From Loripinus fragilis (taxonomy: Eukaryota > Mollusca > Bivalvia > Lucinida > Lucinidae): 64,000 nucleotides of DNA. The number at the start of each line of letters is the position of its first letter. The stretch's first letter is position 1. Below the pieces are notes generated by a model, which worked only from the letters and a program-made list of their open reading frames with translations, did not search any database and was not told where the DNA came from. Shown here one piece after another: positions 22,451 through 33,520 of this stretch. A program made the position numbers and the translations under genes. The DNA is taken from the NCBI GenBank assembly GCA_964019695.1, contig OZ026518.1:72675254-72739253 (forward strand). Reading direction: 5' to 3'.

Positions 22451-23744
22451 CATCAACAGTTTCACAGGCAGGTGCAGCACCATTAGTCTAGTGATAGTGG
22501 AGCAAATAGCATTACCAGGTCACTGCTGGCTAAACAATCACCTTAATAGACCTTTCACCTTACATGCCCCTCACCCCATTTCCATTTGATTATGATTCCA
22601 ACTGTCATAAGATTTTCCCCAATGTAAAGCTAGATGTCCCAAAGTGCAATTCACAACGGAGCATCTCACAACTCCTCCAAAGTCCGGGCCACTGGATAAA
22701 AGAATAGATAATATTAGACAATAGTTGACTGTGCAAGACATTGACCCATATTGTAGTTTCGTACACTCATGTATTAAAAATAACATTAATATTTTTGATC
22801 ACACTATCTATCTATTTTATTTAAATTCTATGAATTCAGCATAGTATCTTCAGCGCCACATTTACTTGGTATGGAATTGGGCAATGACTGTTAAGGGGTT
22901 GCTGGTCAAATTTTTAGGGCCCACCAATGAACAGGGCAGTCGCCACTTAGATAAAAGTGGTCTGGCAGAGGAATCCATCGAGTGCCGAAGGCGCTAGAGG
23001 GGAGAGAGCACGATAGGGGGATTATTCCCGCCTCTTGTTAGGGGGGGGGGGGGGGTTAGGGGCTCTCCCCCAGAGTTTTTTTTTTATTTTGAGCCCTTCT
23101 ACTTGCGTTTTAATGGGGGTTTTATGTGTTAGGGACTAGATTTCAGTCGTTTTGGTCACTATTTTTTTGCTAGAAAAGATATTCCTTGGCGAGTGAGAAA
23201 CCGAAGCTGGACAATATCGCTGATAGACAGCCACGATTTTCTTTTTTTTCTTCAACATGTTTCTTTGACATTTTTGGCTAAGTACTTTTAGCACTGATCC
23301 TTGCATGAGGTTTTCGTAAAGATATACAGGTGTCCCTTTAATTAGAACACCAGTTTAGGATGCAGGGTTCGTCTTTTTGGCTGCACATTTTCCTTGTTAT
23401 CGTTACAAAGCCAGGGCTAACTGTCGATCCACGGAGGCTAAACACTTCTCTGCTCAGGCTTCTTTATGCTTCTTTACGCCAAATAAAGGTTGAGAGAACC
23501 AAAACTTCTTTGGCTGAATAATGGAATAAGCAAGGCGGGACTTGTATATCCGTATACATGTAACAGCTCACGATGCTCATATTCAAAAAATCTTAAGTAT
23601 ATTTTGTCGTCCGATAGGTTATTGAAAAAAGTCATTTTGAGAGAAATACAACTCGATTACAGAAATTATCATGACTTTGATAAATGGCCCACAGCGCAAG
23701 AAAATCTGTCTTCAGGGGTTTCTGACCATGCAAGACTCAAACCT
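22451..23744. other. Intergenic with a 15-base G run
   Basis: A run of 15 G at 23041-23055 is followed by TTAGGGGC. No gene is visible; ORFs are short and unconvincing. Confidence 0.5.
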
Positions 23745-23840
23745 GACAAAGCAGCATGCGAACAACAAAGGCGCTGACCAGCCTGTGCACCAACGCAGTC
23801 TGGTCAGTGCCTCTTTTGTTCACTCTCTGGAAAGAGTAAT
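23745..23840. repeat. FB4 fold-back copy
   Basis: GCGAACAACAAAGGCGCTGAC, CAGCCTGTGCACCAACGCAG, TCTGGTCAGTGCCTCTTTTG and TTCACTCTCTGG form an imperfect palindrome. The frame reads NNKGADQPVHQRSLVSASF, a repeat-derived peptide. Confidence 0.7.
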
Positions 23841-24109
23841 CGATAAACTCGCAAAAAGGAAACGTTCATCTCTAACTAGCCTGGATCATGGTGTTATTCA
23901 CGAAAGCATATTTAAATAGATTTGATTAAATATCAGCAATGATAGATAATTCATACAAAATAATGCAGCATGCAGAAGGTACAAGGTAAAGTGCGAGTTG
24001 CAACTTGTGAGGTGCAAACGAAACATATTCTTACAATCATTTTTAAGGTTTTCAGATGCTGGCATATTTTTTCTACTGCTTTAACTTTTTGCATGCTGGA
24101 TAACCCTTT

Positions 24110-24425
24110 TCATGCTTTTGATGTCGTCGGCTGTTTTTTTTTTGTTTTCAAAATTAACTTTTTCAAAACATATCTTTCAGGAACATTATCAGAGTACTCG
24201 TCAAACGATTTGGATCCAGATCAGGACCGACGTTCTGTCGGTGCTAAAATGGGCCCAGAATGTTTGCAAAGGTTATAAGCAGACAGCAAAAGTCGCCATT
24301 AGCAGGCAAAACGTTAATGTCAGTATTATGTAAGACAAATCAGGGTCAGTTTCACACTTACTCCCATTTTAGAAAGCTTAATGACCATTAACTTCTGCCC
24401 TGCCTCCCATGGGACATCTGGTGAA
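24110..24425. repeat. FB2 fold-back plus duplicated flank, copy 2
   Basis: The left end TTTTTGCATGCTGGATAACC (about 24090) is followed by GATGTCGTCGGCTG, GGATCCAGATCAGGACCGAC and TTATAAGCAGACAGC. The flank matches 22350-22450. Two overlapping ORFs here contain DLDPDQDR, typical of FB2. Confidence 0.75.
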
Positions 24426-24684
24426 AAGTATCTCTTGTTGATGATTGCTGGGCATTGAACTTAATTTACCCTTCACCTTACATGCTCCCATTTCCATAAG
24501 ATCCCAAGTTAATTAATATTGAAGATTGTTTTTCCATCTATTTTTTGAAGCTATATTAAATTTCAAGTCGCAACTTGCAACTCGCAAATTACTTAGACTC
24601 CATGCAGAAAGTGAAACATTACCAATGTAAACATACACAGAGTGCCTGTCAGAACAAACCCCAAGGGATCTAATTGGAAGGTGC

Positions 24685-24780
24685 CGGAATCATATGTGTG
24701 ACACCTTTGCAAAAAGTTTGGACCCAGGTCAGGCCCGACGAGCTCTGGTCTGGATACAAACTTTTTGACACTCTGATGGT
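24685..24780. repeat. FB2 fragment
   Basis: GCAAAAAGTTTGGACCCAGG, TCAGGCCCGACGAGC and TGGTCTGGATACAAACTTT then TTGACACTCTGATGG form the FB2 core palindrome. Confidence 0.7.
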
Positions 24781-24884
24781 TTTCCGATTTTTACATCGTT
24801 TTACCTGCGTCGCTTTAGCGAAAGCAGGTCTAGTAGTGGGTCCACTCCGTCCGTCCGTCTGCAACACTCTAGGGGTACCACGTT

Positions 24885-26330
24885 TTTGTAATCTGTAACT
24901 CCAAAAGTTTTTATTCCTTTTCATTCAAACTTTGCCTAATGATTGTTTACATATTAAAGATCTGCACCTTCTATTTTGCGCATGTTTCATCATTTTTCTA
25001 TTATTTTTGAGGGGCGTTGAACTTAGACATTTTTTTCATCCGAAATACTTAGGGGGTGCCTAGTTTGTGTAATCTGTAACTCCAACAGCATTCATTCCTT
25101 TATATTCATACTTTACATAATAATTGTTCTCACATTGAAGATGTGCATCTACCATTTTGTGCACGTTTCATATTTTTTCTAATTTTTGAGGGGTGTTGAA
25201 CTTAGACATTTTTTCCATCAAAAATGCTTAGGAGATGCCTAGTTTGTGTAATCTGAAACTCCAACAGTTTTCATCCCTTTATATTCAAACTTTGCATAAT
25301 GCTTGTTCACAAATTGAAGATCAGCACCTCCTATTTTGTTCACATTTCATAACTTTTTCACTTTTTTTTGACGGGTGTTGAACTTAGACATTTTTCCATC
25401 CGTTATGCTTGGGGGGGGGGGGGGGGCTAGTTTGTGTAATCTGTAACTCAGACAGTATTTATTACTTTATATTCAAACTTTGCCTAATGATTGTTCACAC
25501 ATTGAAGATGTGCACCTGCCATGTTGTGCACATTTGATAGATATCTTTTCATTTTTGATGTGTTGAACTTAGAAGACATTTTTTCCTTCTGAGATGCTTA
25601 GGGGGTGCCTAGTTTGTGTAAACTATAACTCCAACAGTATTCATTCTTTTATATTCAAACTTTGCATAATGATTGTTCACACATTGAAGATATGCACCTT
25701 CTATATATTTATGCACATTTCATGAATATTTGTTTCATTTTTTTTTTTTGGGGGGGGGGGGGTGAGTCTTGAACTTAGACATGTTTCGTTAGAAATGCTT
25801 AGATAGTTTCTGGTTTGTATTATCTGTACCTCCAAGAGTTTTTACTCCTTAATATTCGAACTTTGCATAATGATTGTTCATACATTGAACATATGCCTCT
25901 CCTTTTTGTGTAAATTTGATAAACATTTTCCTATTTTTTGGGCTGTTGAACTTAGAAATGTTTTTTCCATCCGAAATGGGGGTGTCTTGTTTGTGTAATC
26001 TGTAACTCAAGCAGTTTTCATTCCTTTATATTCAAACTTTGTATTTTGATTGTAGACATTTTTTACATCCAAAATGCTTAGATGGTGTCTTGTTTGTGTA
26101 ATCTGTAACTCAAGCAGTTTTCATTCCTTTATATTCGAACTTTGTATTATGATTGTTCACACATTGAACATGTACACTTTATTTATGCACATTTGATTAT
26201 ATATTTTTGAGTGTTTAACTCAGAAATTGTTTAGTCACCTACTGTAGATTACATTGTGTAATTTGGATGTAATCTGATTTCATTCCTGTATATATGAACT
26301 TTGCATATCGACTGTTCACACATCGATGTG
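24885..26330 (+). repeat. Tandem satellite, about 9 units of ~180 bases
   Basis: Units start with TAGTTTGTGTAATCTGTAAC at about 24885, 25061, 25240, 25428, 25610, 25811, 25987, 26089 and 26250. Inner blocks are CTTTATATTCAAACTTTGCA, AATGATTGTTCACACATTGA and GTTGAACTTAGACATTTTT. One unit has an internal deletion (102 bases). Long G runs occur at 25411-25426 and 25750-25762. It has no coding potential. Confidence 0.9.
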
Positions 26331-26379
26331 CACTGGCGACGCAAGTCCAGAGTAGAGTTTGGTCTTGTTTATTAAACAG

Positions 26380-26605
26380 GGGGAACTAAATAGCCTTCAA
26401 TTGCTCACCTGAGCTTAAGGATGTTATAGGTTGAATTTTTAGTTTAAGTCAACAACATTTCAGTCAAGTCCCTGTGTTGAGCCAGTACTAAGTACAGGAT
26501 AAAGTGTCCTGCTTAAGTACACAATACAATGCCTCACTTGGGGCTCGACCCATCAACCGCTCGATCTCAAGTTGACCACTCTACCACTAAGCCACTGTAC
26601 CTTCA
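26380..26605 (-). mobile_element. tRNA-derived SINE, minus strand (paired with 21150-21345)
   Basis: On the minus strand, a tRNA-like head (AGTGGTAGAGTGGTCAACTT, B-box GGTCGAGCC) leads into the GCAGGACACTTTATCC body and TACTGGCTCAACACAGG. The plus flank GGGGGAACTAAATAGCCTTC equals GGGGAACTAAGTGGCCTCC at 21121, so the SINE and its flank were duplicated together. Confidence 0.75.
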
Positions 26606-27114
26606 TAATTGTTTTATTGCGCTATAAATATTAGCACAAACATGCTTTTTTCTGGCCAGCTATACATCAATTGGTTACGAACATCAAAAAGCAGCAGTTC
26701 TGTACGTTTAAGCGTTAATTAACAAGGTATATACATTTAGCCCCCTTCTATGACATATGTATACATGAATTCAACTGTTGATTGCTCAGAGCGTAAAGGC
26801 CCTGTCACCCTACAACATTTAGCCAACTTATGCCGAAATACGCTGAAATCAAATTAAAAAATCTGAACAGTATACAAAGCGTATGTTAAACGAATATAAA
26901 AGGTATGTCTAACGCAAGGGTTACTTATTCATAAATAATACTTGTACCAGCGTATAACAGCATATGCCCAGCATATCACTACCGTTCTTGACTTATAAAG
27001 ACAATTATGCACAACGACTGTCTAACTTATGCTGAACTTGTACATGTAACGTACATTAACTTATGCATAACTTGAATGTTGCGTACATCTAGCATATCTC
27101 TAACGTATATGATG
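26606..27114. other. Intergenic, AACGTA-rich, nothing recognised
   Basis: Repeated TAACGTA/ACTTATGC words near 26880-27110 suggest a diverged short repeat, but no unit length is clear. Confidence 0.4.
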
Positions 27115-27225
27115 AAAGGTTGCATTGTGCAACATTTAATTAGGGTCTCCACTGTTTGCCAAAGTAGATCTTCTTAGATAAGGCTTGATCTTGATCCAAA
27201 CTTTTTGACACTTTGATGGTTTCCG
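27115..27225. repeat. FB3 half followed by FB2 fragment
   Basis: The FB3 right arm (GTGCAACATTTAATTAGGGTC, TCCACTGTTTGCCAAAGTA) is followed by GATCCAAACTTTTTGACACT, part of FB2. Confidence 0.6.
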
Positions 27226-27464
27226 ATTTATGCACCAGTCACGAGCATGCCCCGCCCCCTCTGGGCCTTGGAATAGCGGGGCTTTTAACTTTCAATTTTC
27301 AAAGCCCTGCTAAAAGTGCAGGGCCAAATTGTGATAAAATCCTTGCTAAATGCCTCCGCTATCGTTTCTACCGAAACTGATTCAAAATGACTGGTGCATT
27401 TTCCTTAGATGGCCATAAATCGCTGATATTATCACTCGAAGAACAATTTTTAAGTCATGTCAGT

Positions 27465-27585
27465 ACATCTCCTGGATTGAACCATTGCTAAGAGGAGAAA
27501 AAAGTGTCCTACTGAAGTACACTACAGTGCCTTCGGTGAGGCTAGAACCAGCAACCCATGGACGATCCTACCACTGAGCCACTGT
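27465..27585 (-). mobile_element. tRNA-derived SINE fragment, minus strand
   Basis: Minus-strand AGTGGTAGGATCGTCCATGG and GGGTTGCTGGTTCTAGCC occupy the tRNA-like head, then GTACTTCAGTAGGACACTTT of the body. It is more diverged than the other copies. Confidence 0.6.
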
Positions 27586-27809
27586 ATACCGCTTTAAAAT
27601 GTTGTTATGAATATTAAGCTAAGAGAAGTCCAGGTAGTACATTAGGGTACGAGTCAGATTGAAAATCTTACTTATACAGACTGATATAGAGGGGTCTTGA
27701 GTTTGAGTCACTTTCGTACCGAGTGCCGATTTAAGCAGGACAACTGTTACCGAAACTGCTTTTTAGAGTGAACAGTCTCCAAGATATTGTTAAGATACAT
27801 CGCCTCTGA

Positions 27810-28070
27810 AAAAATTAAGAACAGTTTATGAAATGTTCTTTCAGTGTTCAAGAACTGGACAGAAACTGCTCTAAAATATTCAAGAAGAGTTCAAGTGCAT
27901 TTTATGAATGTAAATTTGGACAATTTGTTATGAAGTATTGTTCTAAGAATATATTATTGTTAGTATTGTTATATAGAACGGTTGTTGAACAGTTCAAGGA
28001 CAGTTTTTTAATACTTTAACCAGTTCTTGAACAGTGAAGAATTGTTCTTGAACTGTTCTTCAAGTTTTCT
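27810..28070. repeat. GTTCAAGAACTG repeat cluster
   Basis: Many TTCAAGAA and TTCTTGAA words form overlapping inverted repeats at both ends of the block (GTTCAAGAACTGGACAG near 27846 and CAGTTCTTGAACAGTG near 28021). It resembles a fold-back element and matches 21470-21575. Confidence 0.65.
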
Positions 28071-28494
28071 CTGGAGATATTTCTTAATAACTAGGGATTA
28101 GCCACCGAACCACTCACTTTGTACCCAGGGTTCCCAAGTTTGATCCACGGCCCTTGGAATTAGCTATGACCCCATCTTCATATTACCTTAGCTGTTGGTG
28201 GGACATTACACAAACTAATTCCCTCACTCAGTGCCTAGGAAACTGCTCACTTCTAAGTTTCTGGTTACTAAGTTCTTGAGTGTATATATACATTCATCAG
28301 GCGCCCTGCTCCAATCAGCGATAGAGATTAATATCTACGAAAGTATGTAGCCAGATCAGATTCTAACTCTGTTGTAGTCCAAAGAAGTAAGTTTTTCAAT
28401 CTGACTCGCAATCGAAAGCGATAATATCAGTTGAGCGATTTAGCGTTTTTTCCAGATTATTTAGGGGCATCTTAGAAAGGTAAATCAAAACCAC

Positions 28495-28715
28495 CAGACC
28501 AGAGTATCGAACAGTTTAGATCCATATCAGACTCGGGCCTGATCTGGGTACAAACTGTTGAAAAGATTAGCAGCAGACTACAAAAGATGTCATTAGTTTG
28601 CGTCACTAGCATGAAGACTTGTTTTATCTTAGCAAACAGTGCAGACCCTGATGAAACGCTGCCGTATGCAAAATCTCTTCTGGGTCTTCACTGTTTGCCA
28701 AAGTACCTGTTTACC
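28495..28715. repeat. FB2 core followed by FB3 palindrome
   Basis: The FB2 part has AGAGTATCGAACAGTTTAGA and GGCCTGATCTGGGTACAAAC. The FB3 part has AGCAAACAGTGCAGACCCTG and GGTCTTCACTGTTTGCCAA. The plus frame reads LANSADPDETLPYAKSLLG, a repeat-derived peptide. Confidence 0.75.
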
Positions 28716-29245
28716 TGTGTCCAGAACAAAAAGGAAAAAAGACACATTAAAGAGACTAGATCTGTAACTTAGAACATTTTTCGAAAAAAAAAATTCTTTT
28801 TAAATCATTTGTAAAAATAGAATTAATTTATGATTTCACAATAAATATGCTCATAACAGTTGAAAACTGCATGGAAAAGTTAATTATCTTAATATAAAAA
28901 CAGGTGATTTTTCTCTTGTTGGGAATTATTTGCGTCCCTCCAATAATTCTAGATAGTTGATTTTAACATAAATGCTGTTGTTTTGATAGTGATAATTTGT
29001 TAAGATTTATGAAAATGGTAAAAACTTTACCTAAATTTGAGTATTTTTACTGTATTCTTGAATAATAGAAACTTTTTTTCCAAAATGAGAATATCAAAAG
29101 TTACAGACTATGCAGCTTTAAGCATCTACAACATTCTCCCTAACAACTGGTCTAATCACCATACAATAGGGCTACTCCGGCAGTATATATGCTGTGTGTA
29201 CTGTTTGCCAAAGTACACATTTAGGATTCACTAGTGTGCAAAGGG

Positions 29246-29272
29246 TTATTATTATTATTATTATTATTATTA
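29246..29272. repeat. (ATT)n microsatellite
   Basis: About nine TTA/ATT units sit immediately before an FB2 copy. Confidence 0.9.
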
Positions 29273-29430
29273 ACTTATGCCTGCTAATAACCTTAGCAGA
29301 CAGTTTGGATCCAGTTCAGGCCCAACAAAACTTCGGGCCTGATCTGGATTCAAAATATTGACACTCTGATGGTATATCTGAAAGAAATTTTCGAACAATT
29401 CGGATTTAAAAAGAAAAAAATCAAAAGACA
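29273..29430. repeat. FB2 fold-back copy
   Basis: It contains AGACAGTTTGGATCCAGTTC, AGGCCCAACAAAACTTCGGG, CCTGATCTGGATTCAAAAT and TTGACACTCTGATGG. Confidence 0.8.
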
Positions 29431-29811
29431 ACAAAAAACATGCAAATTTGTTCAGTAGGCAAAGAGTTGAAACCATGGGATTTCAAATTTTAGAATATAA
29501 TGTTTTCGCTTTTATATTTGCACGACAAAAATATAATGTCGCATAAGTGCCTTGTTTGGAAGATGTAATTTATCCTTCAGAAATTAGTTCATCTCGGTCT
29601 TCTAATAATATAAACCATCAGGGTCTACCATTATACTTAACTTTATACAATTTCCACGCAGTTAGCAAGATAAACTTTCTTTTGGTCACTGAAAATGACC
29701 CCTCCGAAGTTCTATCTTTCAAAAATTGTTACGATGGCAGGGAGTACGATGCACATATGTATGAACCATTACCGTAATTATTGCCGAGATTATTACATTT
29801 AACCCTAGCTA

Positions 29812-29915
29812 CATGTAAATGCGTACTTTAGCAAACAGTGAAGACCCAGATGAAATGCTGCATGATGCGGCATTTCATCAGGGTCATGACTGTTTGCTAA
29901 AATCAAACGCATTTC
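29812..29915. repeat. FB3 palindrome, well preserved
   Basis: The arms TTTAGCAAACAGTGAAGACC and GGGTCATGACTGTTTGCTAAA enclose GATGAAATGCTGCATGATGC, then GGCATTTCATCAG. This is the clearest copy of the palindrome. Confidence 0.85.
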
Positions 29916-30139
29916 AGAGAAATAAATACATTTTTTTCTTCAAAATTATAACCTGTAACCCCTCAATATATACACTGGACCATCCTAAGTTTATTGTATC
30001 AAACGAGAAGGAAGAGTCCATTAGTGTATAAAGGTTAAAGATGTGTAAATATTGAAATAAACAAAGGAATTCAGATTAATTCCATAGAAAAACTATGAGG
30101 TTCCCTGAAATCTTGTACCCCATGCAGCTGTGTGTAGTA

Positions 30140-30965
30140 GCAGATACCTGTGTAAACAGCACTGCCGGATAAGCCCTATTCGGTGAATGGGTTCTGCTAG
30201 GCAGGGTTCAAGGTGGGCATAATGTCATTTAAGGTGAACATCAAACCCAGTGACCTGTAGTGTTGTTCATCTAATTATCAAGAAATCCCCAGAGAGGCAG
30301 TGTCAGAATGCTGAGTTACCAGTTAAACCAGGTGTTCACCTTTTGCAGGGTAATTTTGTATGATTCTTCTTCTGTTGATTTTCTTTTTAACAAAAAAACT
30401 TCATGAATATTATCAGCGTGTCACACAGTTTGGATCCATATCAGACCTGACATTATTTTTCAGGCCTGGTCTAGATCCAAGCGGTTTGTAGGGTTTATAG
30501 CAGACAATGAAACGTCACTAGCAGGCAAACAGTTTAGTTTTACATTGGCTGGGTTAAATAATTATGCAGCATCTTTTTGTAGCAGTTTTATGTGCTTATG
30601 TACAGAGGTGAACACCTTACCCATTGCCCTGCAGTGTTGGTCAATTAGAAGTCTCCAGAGAGGCATTGTCAGAACGCTTAGTTGCAATTTCATTTGCCAA
30701 CATAATCATAAATTATTTTCCTGTTATTCCAGGTGGCCCTTTGTAGATCACTTTTTGCATGCTTGTTAATTTTGTAGATAGATTTTATCGTCTGCTGATT
30801 TTCCTTATAAAGAATTGATGAATATCTTCAGAGTGTCAAACAGTTCAGATCTAGATCAGATCAGACCTTACATGTTCCCCGGGTTGGTCTAGATCCAAGC
30901 TGTTTGCAAGGTTGTCAGCAGACAATGAAACTTGATCGTCACTAGCAGGCAAATGGTTAAGGTTT
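30140..30965 (+). repeat. Tandem duplication of a ~420-base unit containing FB2
   Basis: Unit 1 (about 30140-30540) and unit 2 (about 30545-30965) share CCCAGAGAGGCAGTGTCAGAA / CCAGAGAGGCATTGTCAGAA and then ATTTTGTA, TGATTTTC, an FB2 core and ACTAGCAGGCAAA. Each unit ends with its own FB2 copy. Confidence 0.75.
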
Positions 30966-31007
30966 AAAACTGAAAGGTTGTTTTGGCATCATCTTATTAC
31001 AGCAATT

Positions 31008-31412
31008 TTAGTGGGCTTACTGAATAAGCCAACCGGACAGGAACACCACTGGAATTCATCCAGCGTATGAGTGCATGATCATGCAGAAATCAAAAATATG
31101 CAACTAGGCTGAAAATCAAAACGCTCGCTGCAGATTCAGCAGGACTGTGGTGAAGTGATTAATAGTGGAATTCAAATCTGATAGGCAGTAGCTATAATTT
31201 AATGAAGATTAATGGTATTAGCTCTTAGCATGTTTACATCTGGTATCCCAAGAGCACTGAGCAGAGTCACAGAAAGGGCATATTTTGACCTTAAAGGTCA
31301 ATTCTTTACCTTAAAGGACCTCAAATTTGACTCCAAAAAAAACACTCCAAAAAACCACTCCACTCCATGACTCCACTCCATAGCTTCACTCCACTCCAGG
31401 TTTTAGCATATG
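31008..31412 (-). repeat. Right arm of the ~400-base long inverted repeat
   Basis: The arm starts at GGGCTTACTGAATAAGCC and carries ATGCAACTAGGCTGAAAATC, TAGCATGTTTACATCTGG, CCACTCCACTCCATGACTCC and CCAGGTTTTAGCATATG, the inverse of the blocks at 20242-20660. It differs by small indels, including two extra CCTTAAAGGTC-type words. It leads straight into the 186-base satellite. Confidence 0.85.
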
Positions 31413-31949
31413 CCGTTTATCTTGCCCCCCACCCACCTGGGTATCAAAGTAAAATTATTGTGCCTATACTACTTATTTTAAACTATACTGAATGTGAAGA
31501 TGTATCAATAATAAACATATTTCAAGTCAAATTCAGCTGTTTTCTTTGTCACATTGTTCTGTATGCTTAGTTGCAGGGGTGGGGGTAAGCTGTCCAGGCC
31601 AGTTTATCTTGCCCCCCACCCACTTGGGTATCAAAGTAAAATCATTGTGCTAATTCTTCTTATTTTAAACTATCTGATTGTGAAGATGTATCAATCTTAA
31701 ACATAATTCAAGTGAAATTCAGCTGTTTTCTTTGTGGGATTGTTCCGTGTACTTAGTTGCAGGGGTGGGGGGTAAGCTGTCCAGGCCAGTTTATCTTGAC
31801 CCCCACCCACCTGAGTATCAAAGTAAAATTGTTTTGCTAAGTTTTCTCATTTTTAACTATCTGAATGTGATGATGTATAAATTATAAACATAATTCAAGT
31901 CAAATTCAGCGGTTTTCTTTGTCGGATTGTTCTGTATGCTAAGTTGCAG
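31413..31949 (+). repeat. 186-base satellite, three units in forward orientation
   Basis: Units begin with GCCAGTTTATCTTGCCCCCC at about 31412, 31599 and 31785, a spacing of 186. Each has a TATCAAAGTAAAAT block, an ACATAATTCAAGT block and ends with TTGCAGGGGTGGGGGTAAGC. The third unit stops short at TTGCAG where the array inverts. Confidence 0.92.
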
Positions 31950-33220
31950 GCCTGGACAGCTTACCCCCACCCCTGCAACTAAGCATACAGAACATGGGAC
32001 AAAGAATACAGCTGAATTTGACTTGAATTATGTTTATAATTGATACATCTTCACATTCAGATCATTTAAAATAAGTAGAATTAGCAAAATAATTTTACTT
32101 TGATACCCATGTGGGTGGGGGGCAAGATAAACTGGCCTGGACAGCTTACCCCCCACCACTGCAACTAAGCATATGGAACAATCGACAAAGAAAACAGCTG
32201 AATTTGACTTGAGTTATGTTTATAATTAATACATCTACACAATCAGATAGACTAAAATAAGTAGACTTAGCAAAATATATTTTACTTTGATACTCAGGTG
32301 GGTGGGGGTCAAGATAAACTGGCCTGGACAGCTTGCCCCCCACCCCTACAACTAAACATACGGAACAATGCAACAAAGGAAACAGCTGATTTTGACTTGA
32401 ATTATGTTTATAATTGATACATCTTCACAATCAAATAGTTTAAATAAGAAGAATTAGCACAATGATTTTACTTTGATACCCAGGTGGGTGGGGGGCAAGA
32501 TAAACTGGCCTGGACAGCTTACCCCCCACCCCTGCAACTAAGTAAACGGAACAATGCGACAAAGAAAACAGCTGAATTTGACTTGAATTATGTTGATGAT
32601 TGATACATCTTCTCATTCAGATAGTTTAAAATAAGTAGAATTGGCAAAATAATTTTACTTTGATACTCAGGTGGGTGGGGGTCAAGATAAACTGGCCTGG
32701 ACAGCTTACCCCCACCCTTGCAATTACGCATATGGAACAATGCAACAAAGAAGTTAGCTGAATATGACTTGAATTATGTTTATAATTGATACATCTATAC
32801 ATTCAAATAGTTTAAAATAAGTAGAATTAGCAAAATAATTTTACTTTGATACCCAAGTGGGTGGGGGGCAAGATAAACTGGCCTGGACAGCTTACCCCCG
32901 ACCCCTGAAACTAAGCATACAGAACAATCCGACAATGAAAACAAATGAATTTGACTTGAATTATGTTTACAATTGATAAATCTTCACATTCAGATAGTTT
33001 AAAATAAGTAGAATTAGCATAATAATTTTACTTTGATACCCAAGTGGGTGGGGGGCAAGATAAACTGGCCTGGACAGCTTACCCCCCACCCCTGCAACTA
33101 AGCATACAGAACAATCTGACAAAGAAAACAGCTGAATTCGACTTGAATTATGTTTATAATTGATACATCAACACATTCAGATAGTTTAAAATAAGTAGTA
33201 TTAGCAAAATAATTAAGCTT
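31950..33220 (-). repeat. 186-base satellite, about seven units in reverse orientation
   Basis: Unit boundaries (GCCTGGACAGCTTACCCCC) are at 31950, 32135, 32322, 32508, 32695, 32881 and 33068, spaced 185-187. The last unit is cut at about 33213. These are the reverse complement of the units at 31413-31949, with no spacer at the switch. Confidence 0.93.
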
Positions 33221-33520
33221 AAAATCACTTAATCTTGATATTTTTATTCAAGATGATGTTAAAGTTTTACCAATATTAACCCCACAGGCACCAATTTCTC
33301 ACTTTATGACTTATGGAGGACCTGAATTCATTAAAATGATATAGAAAAATAACAAAATAACATATATATATTTTTACTTGTGTTGGTGGGGGGCAAGATA
33401 AACTGGCCTGGACAGCTTGCCCCCCGGGGGTGAAGATAACCAGGGTGGGGGCAAGATATCCCGGGACAGCTTGCTCCCCGGGGGGCAAGCTGTCCAGGGG
33501 GGCAAGATAAACTGTTACAC
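33221..33520 (-). repeat. Degenerate satellite end with GC-rich hairpins
   Basis: After about 160 unrelated bases, the words GGGGGCAAGATAAACTGGCC and GACAGCTTGCCCCCCGGGGG reappear. A strong palindrome GCTTGCTCCCCGGGGGGCAAGC (about 33469-33490) follows, and another GGGGCAAGATAAACTG. Two overlapping Gly/Pro-rich ORFs are repeat-derived. Confidence 0.75.

Noticed and set aside
23490..24333. Several overlapping ORFs (NNKGADQPVHQ, DLDPDQDR)
   Set aside because: They lie on FB4 and FB2 fold-backs, and the same peptides recur at other copies.
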